A stretch of DNA of 64,000 nt from CAJXMH01 sp040220135 (GTDB lineage Bacteria > Bacteroidota > Bacteroidia > Flavobacteriales_E > Vicingaceae), in the NCBI GenBank assembly GCA_040220135.1, contig JAVJTT010000007.1, positions 1 to 64,000 on the forward strand, written 5' to 3'. The notes beneath the pieces are model-generated. The model worked only from the letters and a program-made list of their open reading frames with translations. It ran no database searches and was not told where the DNA came from. Shown here piece by piece: positions 17,335-25,771 of the stretch (the first letter of the stretch is position 1; every line of letters begins with the position of its first letter). Both the position numbers and the translations under genes were made by a program.

Positions 17335-18744
17335 TTACTCCTCGGTGTTTTTGCGGTTTTCTGCCTTCATAGCCAGTTCTACGTGGTCGGCAGTTGCGTT
17401 GCTTATTAGCATAGCTAAACTGCTCATTTCACTAACTGTTAAAGGCTCGCTCAATAGCTTTTTGGTAAACTGCCTATCAGTTATTCCCTTAGGCTTGGTA
17501 TTTAACTTGTTATAGCTTACAGTATAAGAGGTTTTATTAAAAGTTATTTTAAAACCATAATTGCATCCTATTGATCCTATCCCACCTTTTTTAAAAACTT
17601 CATACCTGGATAGGAATCGAAAACTAGTTGATTGTCGATCAGGAAAATGACTTGTGTATTTTTTGTAGAAATCCCTTAACCGATCGATGTCATTATCCAA
17701 GGTTTTTGAACTGAAATTCATACTCGCACCAACTTCAGGTATCGATACAATATGCGTGGATTTGACAAAATAACGATCAAATTTTTCTGATTTAGGCAGC
17801 ACGATTTTTAAAAGCTGTAAAACCCATGTATAGATGATATCGTCAAAAACATTATCACTAAAAATAACTTTGACTTCATTTTCTTCTGGAATCGCCTCAA
17901 ATTTTTGGTCAAGTAACTTTAGCCTTTTATCTAAATCGTCTTCATCGCCAATTTCTTCTCCGGCAATTGCTTTTAAATAGAGTTCTTGGGTATCTATCAC
18001 TCTTTCGGCCACAAAGTCAAAAAATAAATCCGGCTTACCTCCGTAAGATTGGATGTCGCCCAATAAGTTGTAGTACGGCTTTTTGTGTTCGTCTTTGATA
18101 ATGATGGGCGGATAATCAAAACTGATCAAGATCAAATTGGTCAATAGGCGTGCTGTCCGTCCGTTGCCATCGTAAAAAGGGTGAATGCTTACATAATCCA
18201 AATGAAATTTTGCAGCTATTTCAACCGGGTGCAAAGTTGTTTTTTTCGGATGGTGAAAATGGTCAATTTGAGTATTCAGCCAATTCAATAGCTGGTGCAT
18301 TTCTTCCGCCACATCGCCAGGTTCAGTAAAACGCACTTTTTCGTTTTTGTAGTTGATAATTTCATTGGCTTCCGTTTTCCATTGCCCAATTTGCTTTTGC
18401 TTTCCTTTATCACTTTCGTGCATAATGGCTTTGTGTATGTCCTTTATGCGTTTTTCAGAGAGTCGCATTTTTCCGGCAGCCATGCTTAAAATGTCCAAGA
18501 CCACTTGGTCGTGTCCATCCATTTCAGTTACATCCTTGATGGGTTTCGTCACACCAATGCCAACCATGACATTTCTTGTTTCAGCTCTAGTTAGTGTACC
18601 CCCTTCCATTCGATTAGAGTAGTAGTTCCAATCTAAGCGAATTTTGTAGTTCACTTTTTGCAAGAGCTCTTGGTCGAGCTTGCCATGTGTTTCAAACTCT
18701 TCTTTATTGCTTTCTAAGGTTTCTGCTAAGGCTGCTTTAATCAT
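17335..18744 (-). CDS. Fic domain protein with internal inhibitory helix
   Basis: 469 residues. The Fic motif HPFYDGNGRTAR (188-199) is intact, which predicts transfer of AMP from ATP to a protein hydroxyl. An N-terminal inhibitory motif of [S/T]xxxE[G/N] type, SNRMEG (43-48), marks it as a self-inhibited (class II) Fic. The C-terminal ~200 residues include a winged-helix-like region. It overlaps the hsdM stop by 4 bases (ATGA) and precedes the small acidic gene, so it belongs to the type I operon. Fic proteins inside hsd operons are known; whether they modify a host target or guard the R-M system is not settled. Confidence 0.9.
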   Translation of the reverse strand: MIKAALAETLESNKEEFETHGKLDQELLQKVNYKIRLDWNYYSNRMEGGTLTRAETRNVMVGIGVTKPIKDVTEMDGHDQVVLDILSMAAGKMRLSEKRIKDIHKAIMHESDKGKQKQIGQWKTEANEIINYKNEKVRFTEPGDVAEEMHQLLNWLNTQIDHFHHPKKTTLHPVEIAAKFHLDYVSIHPFYDGNGRTARLLTNLILISFDYPPIIIKDEHKKPYYNLLGDIQSYGGKPDLFFDFVAERVIDTQELYLKAIAGEEIGDEDDLDKRLKLLDQKFEAIPEENEVKVIFSDNVFDDIIYTWVLQLLKIVLPKSEKFDRYFVKSTHIVSIPEVGASMNFSSKTLDNDIDRLRDFYKKYTSHFPDRQSTSFRFLSRYEVFKKGGIGSIGCNYGFKITFNKTSYTVSYNKLNTKPKGITDRQFTKKLLSEPLTVSEMSSLAMLISNATADHVELAMKAENRKNTEE

Positions 18745-20234
18745 AATCCCAATTCGTTAAGGTGCTTTTTCATTTCTTTCTCTACCACGGCAATTTCACT
18801 TTTAATACTTTCAATTTCTTCTTGGGTGGCTTTTACATCAATGGGTTCCGGCTCTTCAAAAGTATCGACATAGCGCGGGATGTTCAGGTTGTAATCGTTT
18901 TCAATTACTTCAGCTCGCTTGGCAATGTGGCTGTATTTGTCAAGGCTTTCCCACTTTTCGTAGGTCTGCACAATTTTGTCCAAATGCTCAGTTAGTAACA
19001 CATTACGGTTTTTGCCACTTTCATAGGCTCGGCTGGCGTCAATAAATAAAATTTCGGTGTTTTTGCTGTGACTTTTGGCTTTGTCAAAAATTAAAATGGT
19101 GGCCGGTATGCCGGTGCCAAAAAAGAGGTTGGCCGGTAGTCCAATTACTGCTTTCAAGAGGTTTTCTTCAATCAGTTGTTTTCGAATTTTCCCTTCTGAG
19201 CTGCCTCTAAACAAAACCCCGTGAGGTAATACTACTCCGGCTCTGCCGTCTTCGTTTAAAGTTTCTATCATGTGGGTAATAAAGGCATAATCTCCTTTGC
19301 TTTTTGGCGGAACGCCCCGGTGAAAGCGGCCGTAACGGTCGCTGCTGGCATCTTCAGCGCCCCATTTGTCTAATGAAAAAGGTGGATTGGCCACCACAAT
19401 GTCAAACTTGCTAAGGCTGTCATCTTCTAACAATTTGGGGTTGTTTAGGGTGTCGCCCCATTCAATGGTGGCATCGTCCATTTCATGCAAAAACATATTC
19501 ATGCGTGCTAAGGCCCAAGTGCTTCCGTTTACTTCTTGTCCGTAAAGCGAAACATTTTTGCTGCCCACTTCTTTAGCGGCCTTTAATAACAGTGACCCAG
19601 ATCCGCATGTGGGATCTGCAATGCGTTGTCCGGCTTGCGGTTTTACCAAGCGAGAGAGCAGGGTAGAAACGTAAGAAGGTGTATAGAATTCTCCCGCCTT
19701 TTTACCAGCATCAGAGGCAAATTCGGCAATTAGGTATTCGTAAGCATCCCCAATTACGTCATTGTCGGCCAGGTTTTGCGGTCGCAAATCTAAGGTGCTG
19801 TAGTCCGATAAAAAATTGCGCAAGCGTCGGTTACGGTCTTTGGTTTCACCCAAATTGGCTTCCGAATTAAAGTTGATGTTGCGAAATACCCCTTCTAACT
19901 TTTCGCGATTGGCTTCTTCAATGTCTTCTAAGGCAATGTTAATCACTTCACCAATGTTGGCTTCGTTACGGTGTTCGTATAAATAATCAAAGGTGCCGGT
20001 AGCCGGTACTTTGAAACGTTCCAGGCTCATGGCGCGTTCAATGCGCTTTTTGTCGCCTTTGTACTTTTCGGCATAGCGCTCTCTTTTTTCTTTGTTTACA
20101 TCGCTAATGTATTTCACAAACAGCATGGTAAGAATGTAGTCTTTGTACTGGGTAGCATCTATGGTTCCTCTAAAGGAGTCGCAGGCTTTCCAAACCACGC
20201 GGTTGATGTCTTCAATTTCTAGTTTTTTATGCAT
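18741..20234 (-). CDS. hsdM: Type I restriction enzyme M (methyltransferase) subunit
   Basis: 497 residues, N6-adenine methyltransferase. The N-terminal helical domain (NRVVWKACDSFRGTIDATQY, then LTMLFVKYISDV) precedes the catalytic core. The core shows GEFYTPSYVSTLLSRLV, the SAM motif DPTCGSGS (207-214) and catalytic NPPF (283-286). It has the usual length, with no breaks. The ATG lies 8 bases inside the preceding half-hsdS gene and the stop overlaps the fic start, so it is tightly coupled on both sides. It methylates the target set by its S partner; two different S-like proteins are encoded here. Confidence 0.96.
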   Translation of the reverse strand: MHKKLEIEDINRVVWKACDSFRGTIDATQYKDYILTMLFVKYISDVNKEKRERYAEKYKGDKKRIERAMSLERFKVPATGTFDYLYEHRNEANIGEVINIALEDIEEANREKLEGVFRNINFNSEANLGETKDRNRRLRNFLSDYSTLDLRPQNLADNDVIGDAYEYLIAEFASDAGKKAGEFYTPSYVSTLLSRLVKPQAGQRIADPTCGSGSLLLKAAKEVGSKNVSLYGQEVNGSTWALARMNMFLHEMDDATIEWGDTLNNPKLLEDDSLSKFDIVVANPPFSLDKWGAEDASSDRYGRFHRGVPPKSKGDYAFITHMIETLNEDGRAGVVLPHGVLFRGSSEGKIRKQLIEENLLKAVIGLPANLFFGTGIPATILIFDKAKSHSKNTEILFIDASRAYESGKNRNVLLTEHLDKIVQTYEKWESLDKYSHIAKRAEVIENDYNLNIPRYVDTFEEPEPIDVKATQEEIESIKSEIAVVEKEMKKHLNELGL

Positions 20235-20805
20235 GGGGTGTTTCTTTTAGTTGCTGGTATTTTTTGTTGAGGATTTCTCTATGGATTTGTTTTTTGTGGG
20301 TAATCAGTTCTTGGTACAATTTAATTTGCTTTTGATAAAGTTGATCAAGGCTTACAATTTCTTGCTGTTGTTCCAAACTAGGAACTTCAATACTTAGTTG
20401 TTGCAATTCTTTTTTAGCTAAAGAAGGTACAGTGCCACCAGCCGAAAGCAGCTTTAGTTGGTGCTGTACTTGATCTCGGTTGAGGTAAAAAGCAAGGTAG
20501 TCGCCTAAAAGCTCTTTCTTTGGTTTAAGTACATAAAATAGAGAAGAGGCAATGCACTTGCCCTTTTCTTTTTGATAGGCCCAGGCAAAAAAGCGGAGGC
20601 CTTTACCGGCTAAGATCACATCTCCTTCTTCAAGTAATTCATCTGCTTCAACCTCATTTGAGTTTAGGTAGGAGTCTTTGAATTTGCTCAAAGTTCCAAA
20701 AGCATCAAAATGGCTGGCAAGCAAGTATTTGATGTCTCCACTAGCCTGACTTTTGGCATAAGGCCCAAATTGAATGTGAACGATTTTTTCTAACTTTTCT
20801 TTCAA
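20227..20805 (-). CDS. Single-TRD HsdS-like protein (half S subunit)
   Basis: 192 residues, about half a normal S subunit, with one target-recognition domain (EKIVHIQFGPYAKS to TVPSLAKKELQQLSIEVPSL) and one C-terminal helical arm (QQQEIVSLDQLYQKQIKLYQ onwards). It is first in the operon and overlaps hsdM by 8 bases. The frame is clean from its ATG, and a promoter sits just upstream, so it looks like an intended short gene rather than a decayed one. Half S subunits can dimerise to rebuild a full S. Alternatively it may be a second specificity module or a regulator bound to the promoter repeats. Confidence 0.85.
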   Translation of the reverse strand: MKEKLEKIVHIQFGPYAKSQASGDIKYLLASHFDAFGTLSKFKDSYLNSNEVEADELLEEGDVILAGKGLRFFAWAYQKEKGKCIASSLFYVLKPKKELLGDYLAFYLNRDQVQHQLKLLSAGGTVPSLAKKELQQLSIEVPSLEQQQEIVSLDQLYQKQIKLYQELITHKKQIHREILNKKYQQLKETPHA

Positions 20806-20811
20806 TTTATA

Positions 20812-20906
20812 AAATTGTATAGCGTTTCTAATTGAAACAAAGATAGGGTAATCTTTTTGATAAATCGCAAGAAAATAAAAAAATAAAAATTGTATATCGT
20901 TTCTAA
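20812..20906 (-). promoter_or_regulatory. Type I operon promoter flanked by two operator-like direct repeats
   Basis: On the minus strand the box TATCTTTG (plus coordinates 20838-20845) has a TTG 22 bases upstream (20868-20870), fitting the Bacteroidota -33/-7 pattern. The expected start is near 20831, about 26 bases before the half-hsdS ATG. Two nearly identical 20-mers, AAATTGTATAGCGTTTCTAA (20812-20831) and AAATTGTATATCGTTTCTAA (20887-20906), sit at the start site and upstream of -33. They differ at one base in 20 and are spaced 75 bases apart. The first also contains GTTTC-TAATT-GAAAC. Repression or autoregulation by an operon product is likely, but no HTH gene is present. Confidence 0.7.
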
Positions 20907-20996
20907 AATATATTTTACTGATTCAAAATACTCATATTCAGTGATAGCGGCTAGTTTTATTTTTTATAGCTTAGTGCCCTAATTAAATTTTATGTG

Positions 20997-22031
20997 ATGG
21001 GAAAAAGAATAATAATATGCTCTGATGGAACTTGGAATCGTCCTGAAACAAAAGGGGAAGAGATTTATCCTACCAATGTCATCAAGTTTGCAAGAGGAAT
21101 AGCACCAAAAGGACTTGATGGGAAAAAGCAAATTGTGTTTTACGATTGGGGGATAGGTTCATATCATGATAAATTGGGGGGCGGAATGTTTGCCAAAGGC
21201 TTGGAAAAGAATGTGATGGATGCCTATCGTTTTATTGTTCACAACTACGAGGCAGGTGACGAACTTTTCTTCTTTGGATTTAGCAGAGGCGCATATACAG
21301 TTAGAAGTTTATCAGGCTTGCTAAATAATTGTCATGTGTTAAAGTCGACCAAGGGGCAATTAATTGAAAAAGCATTTAAGTTGTATAAAGATCCGAGCAA
21401 AAAAGCTAATGGGCCTGATTCAAAGCAATGGCGAGAAGAGAATTCACTTCCCAATAGCGGCATTGTTCATTTTATTGGGGTTTGGGATACAGTGGGTTCG
21501 GTAGGGGTGCCCTTCTCCATTTTTGGGTTTATTGAGGACAAACATGTTTTTTACGATAATAAATTAGGGAGTAACGTTAAAGTTGCGCGTCATGCCTTGT
21601 CATTAGATGAGGAGCGGAATGATTTTGAGCCTACCATCTGGCAGCCTAGAAGTGGAGTTAACATAAAGCAAGTTTGGTTTGCAGGTGTTCACTCCGATGT
21701 AGGTGGAGGCTACGAGAAGGATGTTAACGGAGTTCTGCTTTCTGACATTCCAATGAATTGGATGATGAAGGAAGCAAAGCGGTTTAAGATGAAATTTGAT
21801 GATACGATTGATCTTGGAGCTTTGCATCCTTTAGCAGAAAAGCACAATGAATATAAACGACTTTATTATTTAAGAGGGAAACACAAGAGAACAATTCCAA
21901 AGAAAGATGAGGTGCCAACCTTAGTGCATTATAGCGTAAAGGAAAGGTACGAGCAAAGCGCTTATCGTTCATTTGGTATTGAAAAGTATGTGAGTGATTT
22001 TGGAGAATGGCCTGATATAGAAACAGATTAA
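20997..22031 (+). CDS. DUF2235 alpha/beta hydrolase (Tle1-like)
   Basis: 344 residues. The DUF2235 fold is clear: IIICSDGTWN at the start, the nucleophile elbow GFSRGA (94-99, Ser96), a likely acid in GVWDTVGS (D164) and a likely catalytic His in AGVHSDVGGGY (H232). The family includes type VI phospholipase effectors (Tle1) and many uncharacterised cytosolic proteins. No signal peptide, VgrG, PAAR or other secretion gene is nearby, so an intracellular role is likelier. I use the ATG at 20997 rather than the GTG at 20994. The next gene begins 2 bases after its stop, so the two are a pair. Divergent from the R-M operon. Confidence 0.88.
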   Translation: MGKRIIICSDGTWNRPETKGEEIYPTNVIKFARGIAPKGLDGKKQIVFYDWGIGSYHDKLGGGMFAKGLEKNVMDAYRFIVHNYEAGDELFFFGFSRGAYTVRSLSGLLNNCHVLKSTKGQLIEKAFKLYKDPSKKANGPDSKQWREENSLPNSGIVHFIGVWDTVGSVGVPFSIFGFIEDKHVFYDNKLGSNVKVARHALSLDEERNDFEPTIWQPRSGVNIKQVWFAGVHSDVGGGYEKDVNGVLLSDIPMNWMMKEAKRFKMKFDDTIDLGALHPLAEKHNEYKRLYYLRGKHKRTIPKKDEVPTLVHYSVKERYEQSAYRSFGIEKYVSDFGEWPDIETD

Positions 22032-22032
22032 G

Positions 22033-23004
22033 ATGCTGCGAAATAGTTTATGGATAAGTTTCATTCTGACTTTGACTTGTACTACAGTTCAAATTTGGTT
22101 GTGGAGCGATCCACCTGAATGTAATACAGATGCCTTGTTTAAAACTAAAGCTTGTTTTGAAGAAGATGCTTACCGGAGCTTTTTTGAAGAAGAGAACAAG
22201 GATTTAAAATCTAGGGTAGATTTCATACCATTTGATCCCCAAGAAAGAGAAGAGTTTTCTTCTCTCTTTCAGGAGATATTTGATAAGCAAATAGCCCAAT
22301 ATAAAGTTGACACAGCAAACCTGACTTTATTCATGCAGTTTTTAATATCACTCCTGATAATCGGACTGCTTATCTTACTTTACAGGCCAAAGAGCTTAAG
22401 TATTCCTATAGTTGGAATAAGCCTTCCTGTTAACTTATTGTTTCCTGCCGTCATAGTTGGGTTGGTTTATTTTTGGCTGCAATTTGGCTTGAGCTTAAAT
22501 GCTGGGATTGATGGAAGGATGGCATTGCACCATATGATTAACTATTTGGAGCAATTTGATGGTTATCAAGTTGATTATAAGTTTAGTCTAAAGAACACCC
22601 TAGCCGATAAGGCTGTTTTGGACACTTGGTGTCAACACTATTTTAATATTTTGGGTAGGTCAAATCAGGGCAATTCTATTATTTCTTGGTTAAATTCAGG
22701 ACTGATATGTTTAGGTCTCTATGTCATCTATTGTACATTTTGGGGTTTGGTACACGGGGTGTGTATTATTTTAATGGCAGAATATTATGAAATGAAAAAA
22801 GGTCTTTTAAAAAGAGTTCTTTACGTGATTGTCTTATCTTTTTTCATCTTATCTCATATTTTTTTCTTGTATGAGTTTCCTTTTGCGACCTTAACTTTCG
22901 CTTGGGTGTGGATGATTGTTAGTTTGCTTATCCTTTGGTGGTATTTCAGAGGCCAAGAAATGGCAATACTTTTTAGCAAGAGGCATAAAAATGATTTTAG
23001 TTAG
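22033..23004 (+). CDS. Six-TM membrane partner of the DUF2235 hydrolase
   Basis: 323 residues, family not recognised. Predicted TM segments lie near residues 5-24, 98-117, 131-150, 218-247, 261-280 and 283-304. A soluble acidic segment (about 25-95) and another (about 155-215), each with two cysteines nearby, separate the first four. The C-terminus is basic (FSKRHKNDFS). The ATG follows the hydrolase stop by one base. Its stop abuts the meaB stop with no gap, marking the island edge. It could be an immunity protein, a sensor or the membrane platform on which the lipase-like hydrolase acts. Confidence 0.75.
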   Translation: MLRNSLWISFILTLTCTTVQIWLWSDPPECNTDALFKTKACFEEDAYRSFFEEENKDLKSRVDFIPFDPQEREEFSSLFQEIFDKQIAQYKVDTANLTLFMQFLISLLIIGLLILLYRPKSLSIPIVGISLPVNLLFPAVIVGLVYFWLQFGLSLNAGIDGRMALHHMINYLEQFDGYQVDYKFSLKNTLADKAVLDTWCQHYFNILGRSNQGNSIISWLNSGLICLGLYVIYCTFWGLVHGVCIILMAEYYEMKKGLLKRVLYVIVLSFFILSHIFFLYEFPFATLTFAWVWMIVSLLILWWYFRGQEMAILFSKRHKNDFS

Positions 23005-24024
23005 TCAAACCTCTTTCTTAAACGCCTCAAAAATAACCTTCGCCGCCTCATAAGGAGAAATCTCTTTTTGCTCTACTTGCTGTTCAAGTTCCCGCAGTTT
23101 ACTTTTTAGATTTTCCGAAGAAAATAGCGAACGATGCAACAATTCATCAATGGTTTTAATAAACCAAGAGCGCAATTGTTTTTGTCGCTGTTTTTCAAAA
23201 AAGCCATTGGCTTGGGTATGGTCTACAAAATCCTGTACCATTTGCCAGGCGCCATCCATGTTTTGGTCTTTTAAGGCTGAGCAGAGTTCTACTTTGGCCG
23301 TCCATTCGCTGACACTGGGTGGAAATAAATGCAAGGCGTTTCGGTATTCCCTTTGGGCTCTTTTAGCTGCCGTCTGATTTTCGCCTTCTGCTTTGTTGAT
23401 CAGCAAGCCATCGGCCATTTCCATAATGCCGCGTTTGATGCCCTGTAGTTCATCACCAGCTCCGGCAAGCATCAGTAAGAGGAAGAAATCCGTCATTTGA
23501 CGTACCTCTGTTTCCGATTGGCCTACTCCTACCGTTTCCACAATAATAACCTCAAAACCGGCTGCTTCGCATAAAATAATGCTCTCTCTACTTTGGTGGG
23601 CTACACCGCCTAAGCTGCCCGAAGTAGGGCTTGGACGAATAAATGCCTTGGGATGAACACTCAATTTTTCCATGCGGGTTTTGTCGCCCAAAATGCTGCC
23701 TTTGCTACGTTCACTGCTGGGATCTACGGCTAAAACCGCTAATTTCTTTCGTTCTTTTTCAATCAGATGCAAGCCAAAACTTTCAATAAAGGTGCTTTTG
23801 CCCACTCCGGGCACTCCGGTAATGCCAATGCGAATGCTGTTGCCACTATGAGGCAAACAAGCTTGTACAATTTTGTTGGCCGCTTCTCGATCTTCAGCTC
23901 TTTTACTTTCACAAAGCGTAATCGCTCGGCTCAAGGCAATAAAGTCACCTGCCAACACCCCCTCGATCAACTGCTTGGCCGAGGGCTTTTTTGCTTTCTT
24001 ACGTTTGAAATTCTTGTTTTGCAA
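23005..24024 (-). CDS. meaB: Methylmalonyl-CoA mutase-associated GTPase
   Basis: 339 residues, G3E-family GTPase that protects and reloads adenosylcobalamin-dependent methylmalonyl-CoA mutase. Walker A is GVPGVGKS (70-77), followed by LAVLAVDPSSERSKGSILGDK and VIIVETVGVGQSE. The mutase genes are not in the window. It lies 5 bases after the O-methyltransferase start. Its last codons (ISPYEAAKVIFE, AFKKEV) are repeated in diverged form at 10466-10523. After an island insertion of the kind proposed, this 3' end would be either the original or one brought in with the island; the intact frame shows the gene was kept functional. Confidence 0.94.
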   Translation of the reverse strand: MQNKNFKRKKAKKPSAKQLIEGVLAGDFIALSRAITLCESKRAEDREAANKIVQACLPHSGNSIRIGITGVPGVGKSTFIESFGLHLIEKERKKLAVLAVDPSSERSKGSILGDKTRMEKLSVHPKAFIRPSPTSGSLGGVAHQSRESIILCEAAGFEVIIVETVGVGQSETEVRQMTDFFLLLMLAGAGDELQGIKRGIMEMADGLLINKAEGENQTAAKRAQREYRNALHLFPPSVSEWTAKVELCSALKDQNMDGAWQMVQDFVDHTQANGFFEKQRQKQLRSWFIKTIDELLHRSLFSSENLKSKLRELEQQVEQKEISPYEAAKVIFEAFKKEV

Positions 24025-24029
24025 AGCCT

Positions 24030-24671
24030 TTACTTTTTGCGCATTACCATTAATCCATCTCGAATTGGAAACAATACATTTTCTACTCGCTCATCTTCTT
24101 GCACCTTTTTACTAAAGTCTACTAAGGCCTTTGTTTCCTCATCTAAGCTTTCATAATCTTCGGTTACCTTGCCGCTCCAAAGTACATTGTCGGCAATTAA
24201 ATAGGTTCCGTTCTTCATCTGATCAATCAACAAATCATAGTAATTGCTGTAATTCTGTTTGTCGGCATCAATAAAAACGAGGTCCCATGCTTCATTCAGC
24301 TTCGGAACTATATCCAAGGCATTGCCAATATGAAGCTCGATTTGATTCTCAAAACCGGCTTTTCTCACATAAGTGTTTACCATATCGGCTAACTCTTCGT
24401 TTTTGTCGATCGTATGAAGTTTACCTCCCTCTCCTAAGCCTTCTGCCATGCAAAGGGCGGCATAACCGGTGTAAGTGCCAATCTCTAAAATTCGTTTTGG
24501 CTGAATCATCTTACTTAACATACTTAAAACCCGACCTTGTAAATGACCGCTTAGCATTCTTGGCTGAAGCACTTTCGACCATGTCTCTCGGTTTAACTCA
24601 GCTAAAACAGCAAATTCCCCTTGGCTATGTCTTTCACTGTAATCATTAATATCTTCCGGTAAAAAATCCAT
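24030..24671 (-). CDS. O-methyltransferase, class I SAM-dependent
   Basis: 213 residues of the catechol-type O-methyltransferase family (methyltransf_3). The SAM motif is ILEIGTYTGYAALCMAEGL, with later GKLHTIDKNEE, LVFIDADKQNY and LIADNVLWSGKV, where the Asp and Asn bind a divalent metal. The ATG at 24671 lies 4 bases after the ddl stop; the ORF extends to 24692, inside ddl. The substrate is unknown. Likely in an operon ddl-OMT-meaB. Confidence 0.9.
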   Translation of the reverse strand: MDFLPEDINDYSERHSQGEFAVLAELNRETWSKVLQPRMLSGHLQGRVLSMLSKMIQPKRILEIGTYTGYAALCMAEGLGEGGKLHTIDKNEELADMVNTYVRKAGFENQIELHIGNALDIVPKLNEAWDLVFIDADKQNYSNYYDLLIDQMKNGTYLIADNVLWSGKVTEDYESLDEETKALVDFSKKVQEDERVENVLFPIRDGLMVMRKK

Positions 24672-24675
24672 TTTC

Positions 24676-25644
24676 TTATGATGTTGCTTCAATTATATCG
24701 TTGTAAAAGTCTTTTAAGTTGATGTTAGCGGCCGCAACTTGCTGGGGAACTAGACTATTTTTCGACATCCCCGGTACGGTATTCAATTCGATTACATAGG
24801 CCTCATCATTAACCAACATAAAGTCGGCTCTTATAATGCCTCTCAAATTAAGCTTTTCATAAATGTCTGCGCTAATCTGTTGCACCTTTTGGTAGGTTTC
24901 TTCTTTAATTCTTGCCGGGGTTATTTCTTGAGAGGCTCCTTGATACTTGGCGGCATAATCAAAAAACTCTCCTTCGGGAATGATCTGGGTAATGGGCAAG
25001 GGAACAACTTTTCCTGCTTTTCGGTATACCCCACAAGTTACTTCTTTGCCCTTTAGCTCATTCTCGACCATAATTTCATGGTCAAATTCAAAGGCTTTCG
25101 CTATTGCAGAAAACAATCCCTCTTTCGACTTTACCTTACTAATTCCATAGCTACTTCCACAAGAGCATGGCTTTACAAAACAGGGCAACCCTAATTTGTC
25201 TAGAATTGCTGTTTCATTTACCTTTTCACCTCTTCGCAAGTAAACGGAATCCGCTACTTGAAAGCCAAGCTGACTGAGTAAAGTATTGCAGTACCACTTA
25301 TTAAATGTAAGGCTAGCGCCAATGTGATCAGGAGAAGAGTAAGGAATGTTGAGCAAGTCAAAGTAGGCTTGTAGCTTTCCGTCTTCACCTGGTGTACCAT
25401 GAATGGCCATGAATACGTAATCAAATTTGATTTTCTTTCCTTCGAAGGTGAAGCTGAAATCATTCTTGTCAATCGGATATTGACTGTCATTCAACATAGC
25501 CTCCCATTTTCCATTTACCATTCTAACCAATACACCTTCGTGCCGGCTACGGTCTAAGTTCTCGTATACTGTTTGAGCAGTCAAGAGCGAAATTTCAATC
25601 TCTGCAGAATCGCCCCCGGCAGCAATGGCCACCATTTTTCTCAT
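24676..25644 (-). CDS. ddl: D-alanine--D-alanine ligase
   Basis: 322 residues, ATP-grasp ligase that joins two D-Ala for peptidoglycan. Visible motifs: AIAAGGDSAEIEISLLTAQTV at the start, AIHGTPGEDGKLQAYFDLLN with IPYSS, PCFVKPCSCGSSYGISKV, GKEVTCGVYRK and the metal-binding end VIELNTVPGMSKNSLVPQQ. First gene of the minus-strand group; the PASTA gene diverges from it 127 bases away. Confidence 0.95.
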   Translation of the reverse strand: MRKMVAIAAGGDSAEIEISLLTAQTVYENLDRSRHEGVLVRMVNGKWEAMLNDSQYPIDKNDFSFTFEGKKIKFDYVFMAIHGTPGEDGKLQAYFDLLNIPYSSPDHIGASLTFNKWYCNTLLSQLGFQVADSVYLRRGEKVNETAILDKLGLPCFVKPCSCGSSYGISKVKSKEGLFSAIAKAFEFDHEIMVENELKGKEVTCGVYRKAGKVVPLPITQIIPEGEFFDYAAKYQGASQEITPARIKEETYQKVQQISADIYEKLNLRGIIRADFMLVNDEAYVIELNTVPGMSKNSLVPQQVAAANINLKDFYNDIIEATS

Positions 25645-25771
25645 GTGTTCATATTTTGTAATATCAAAGTAAGGGATAATCGACTAAGATAAAAGAGAGC
25701 CTTCCAATTAATAATTAACAAGGCAGGTCTAATATTCATATCTTTGCCCACTGTTTCTAGAGAAGTGGTAT

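Larger units (their letters stand above)
10524..23004. mobile_element. 12.5-kb defence island inserted at the 3' end of meaB
   Basis: The region lies exactly between the intact meaB stop codon (23005) and a second diverged copy of the meaB 3' end (10466-10523). Cargo: a type I restriction-modification operon on the minus strand and a divergent DUF2235/membrane-protein pair on the plus strand. Gene stops abut both edges (10525 and 23004), which gives sharp borders. No integrase, transposase or relaxase is seen inside, so the mode of entry is unknown: a lost integrase, supply in trans, or homology-assisted recombination are all possible. Confidence 0.7.

Noticed and set aside
10524..23004. Searched for an integrase, transposase or relaxase in the island
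   Set aside because: No frame with tyrosine/serine recombinase or DDE motifs is seen; so no named mobile element class is assigned.
20997..23004. Type VI effector-immunity pair
   Set aside because: DUF2235 fits Tle1, but no VgrG, Hcp, PAAR or adaptor gene is near; kept as an open hypothesis only.
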